6,015 nucleotides of DNA from Methanomicrobiales archaeon (lineage in GTDB: Archaea > Halobacteriota > Methanomicrobia > Methanomicrobiales > Methanoculleaceae): assembly GCA_012797575.1 (NCBI GenBank), contig JAAZOW010000074.1:1-6015 (forward strand), in the 5' to 3' direction. The stretch's first letter is position 1; each line of letters opens with the position of its first letter. A program made the position numbers and the translations under genes. This document shows, one piece after another, positions 5,242 through 6,015 of the stretch. The notes beneath the pieces are model-generated. The model was not told where the DNA came from. It made no database searches and saw only the letters and a program-made list of their open reading frames with translations.

Positions 5242-6014
5242 TGTTTGACCTCATCGTCATCCAGGCCGACGATGTTTGAGAACCGTTTGAGGATCGGGTC
5301 GATGATCAGATCGAGCAGATTCTCCTTCTCCCGCACCATGGAGAAGTAGCTGAGAGGGATCATGGCAGCGGCCATCGTGGCGTGCCCTCCCGCCTCGCCG
5401 ATCTCGCCGAACGCCTCAGCCATCACATTCCCGAGGTGGAGCCTGATATCCTTGTTCCGGGCCGACATAACGATATTCTGGTCGCTGATACCGTAGACAA
5501 GCGCCGTATTCACTCCCTCGAGGTGGATCAGGATATCGGCAGCCTGCGGGAGTGCGTCACGGTTCCTGATGTAGCCGACGTTGGAGAAGAGGTACCCGCT
5601 CTTGATCCTCCGGTTCTTGATGGCACTCCCGATGATCTCCACGGTCTCCAGCGATATGGAGGGAGAGGTGATCTTGTCGAGGAGGTCGGAGTCGGTCAGA
5701 GGAAGGAGAAACGCCGCGTAGTTGAGATCTTGAGGCGTGACATTCCTCTTGAAATCTCTCGTATCCGCCCGGATACCGTAGAGTAGCGCAGTGGCCACCG
5801 ATTTACTCACGGGGATATCGAGCTCCATCAGGTACTGGGCCATGATGCTCGCCGTGGCACCGATCCCGGGCCTAATATCGATGAAATCGGCGACGACAGA
5901 AGGGTGCTCATCGTTCTTGTGATGATCGATGATGATGTTGACCCGGGTGGTCTTCGGAAGTTTGTTGTTCACGCCCGGCCCCGACGAGTCGACCAGGGCG
6001 ATGTAGTTGCACTC
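5238..6014 (-). CDS. DHH/DHHA1-family phosphoesterase (5' end outside window)
   Basis: This is the C-terminal 258 residues of a DHH-superfamily phosphoesterase, a metal-dependent family that includes RecJ, NrnA and cyclic-dinucleotide hydrolases. The eponymous 'IIIDHH' lies at about 5942-5919. 'LLYGIRADTRDF' follows, with its conserved Asp at about 5765-5763. The DHHA1 substrate-binding domain ends with 'EAGGHATMAAAMIP' (about 5393-5352), carrying the family's GGH motif. The frame stays open to the right edge with family-like sequence ('YIALVDSSGPGVNNKL'), so the GTG at 5972 is internal. The first catalytic motif and any N-terminal domain are outside the window. In many euryarchaea such proteins carry an N-terminal TrkA-N (RCK) nucleotide-binding domain, which cannot be checked here. 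The stop codon overlaps the mptE start. The substrate cannot be assigned: short RNA, cyclic dinucleotides and pAp are all possible. Confidence 0.88.
   Translation of the reverse strand, partial: ECNYIALVDSSGPGVNNKLPKTTRVNIIIDHHKNDEHPSVVADFIDIRPGIGATASIMAQYLMELDIPVSKSVATALLYGIRADTRDFKRNVTPQDLNYAAFLLPLTDSDLLDKITSPSISLETVEIIGSAIKNRRIKSGYLFSNVGYIRNRDALPQAADILIHLEGVNTALVYGISDQNIVMSARNKDIRLHLGNVMAEAFGEIGEAGGHATMAAAMIPLSYFSMVREKENLLDLIIDPILKRFSNIVGLDDDEVKQ
5248..5252 (-). promoter_or_regulatory. Ribosome binding site of mptE within the DHH gene
   Basis: GAGGT on the minus strand is followed by 6 nt and then the ATG at 5241. It lies within the last codons of the DHH gene, so terminating ribosomes would be well placed to restart on mptE. 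Confidence 0.7.
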
Positions 6015-6015
6015 C

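Overview
The window most likely comes from a GC-rich methanogenic euryarchaeon, probably of the Methanomicrobiales (Methanoculleus-like). The grounds are an archaeal-type isoleucyl-tRNA synthetase tail, an archaeal Thg1, the archaeal methanopterin enzyme MptE, and short TATA-type A/T islands in otherwise GC-rich DNA. The order-level placement is inference from gene content and protein flavour; no search was run.

Layout. Positions 2-442 (+) hold the C-terminal end of isoleucyl-tRNA synthetase. It meets tail to tail, with an 18-bp overlap, a tRNA-His guanylyltransferase family gene (thg1, 425-1159, -). Upstream of thg1 on the same strand lies a small PRC-barrel protein (1311-1574, -). A 52-bp A/T-rich divergent promoter region then separates it from an intramembrane site-2-type metalloprotease with a C-terminal CBS pair (1627-2763, +). 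A 227-bp convergent intergenic region (2764-2990) carries stem-loops and T tracts that look like transcription stop signals.

The right half is a tightly packed minus-strand operon, transcribed from beyond the right edge: a DHH-family phosphoesterase (5' end outside the window), then mptE, then a large radical SAM protein with a C-terminal helix-hairpin-helix. The DHH/mptE junction overlaps by 4 bp (ATGA) and the mptE/radical SAM junction by 11 bp, which suggests translational coupling.

How the genes relate. ileS and thg1 both serve tRNA metabolism but are convergent, so not co-transcribed. MptE makes the activated pterin for tetrahydromethanopterin. The radical SAM protein is the least understood gene here: I recognise it as the COG1031-type family, which has no established function that I know of. 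Its cysteine motif is C-x7-C-x2-C rather than C-x3-C-x2-C. Its coupling to mptE is the main lead in the window. I found no mobile element, CRISPR array, tRNA/rRNA gene or sign of recent transfer; most of the region looks like ordinary core archaeal genome.
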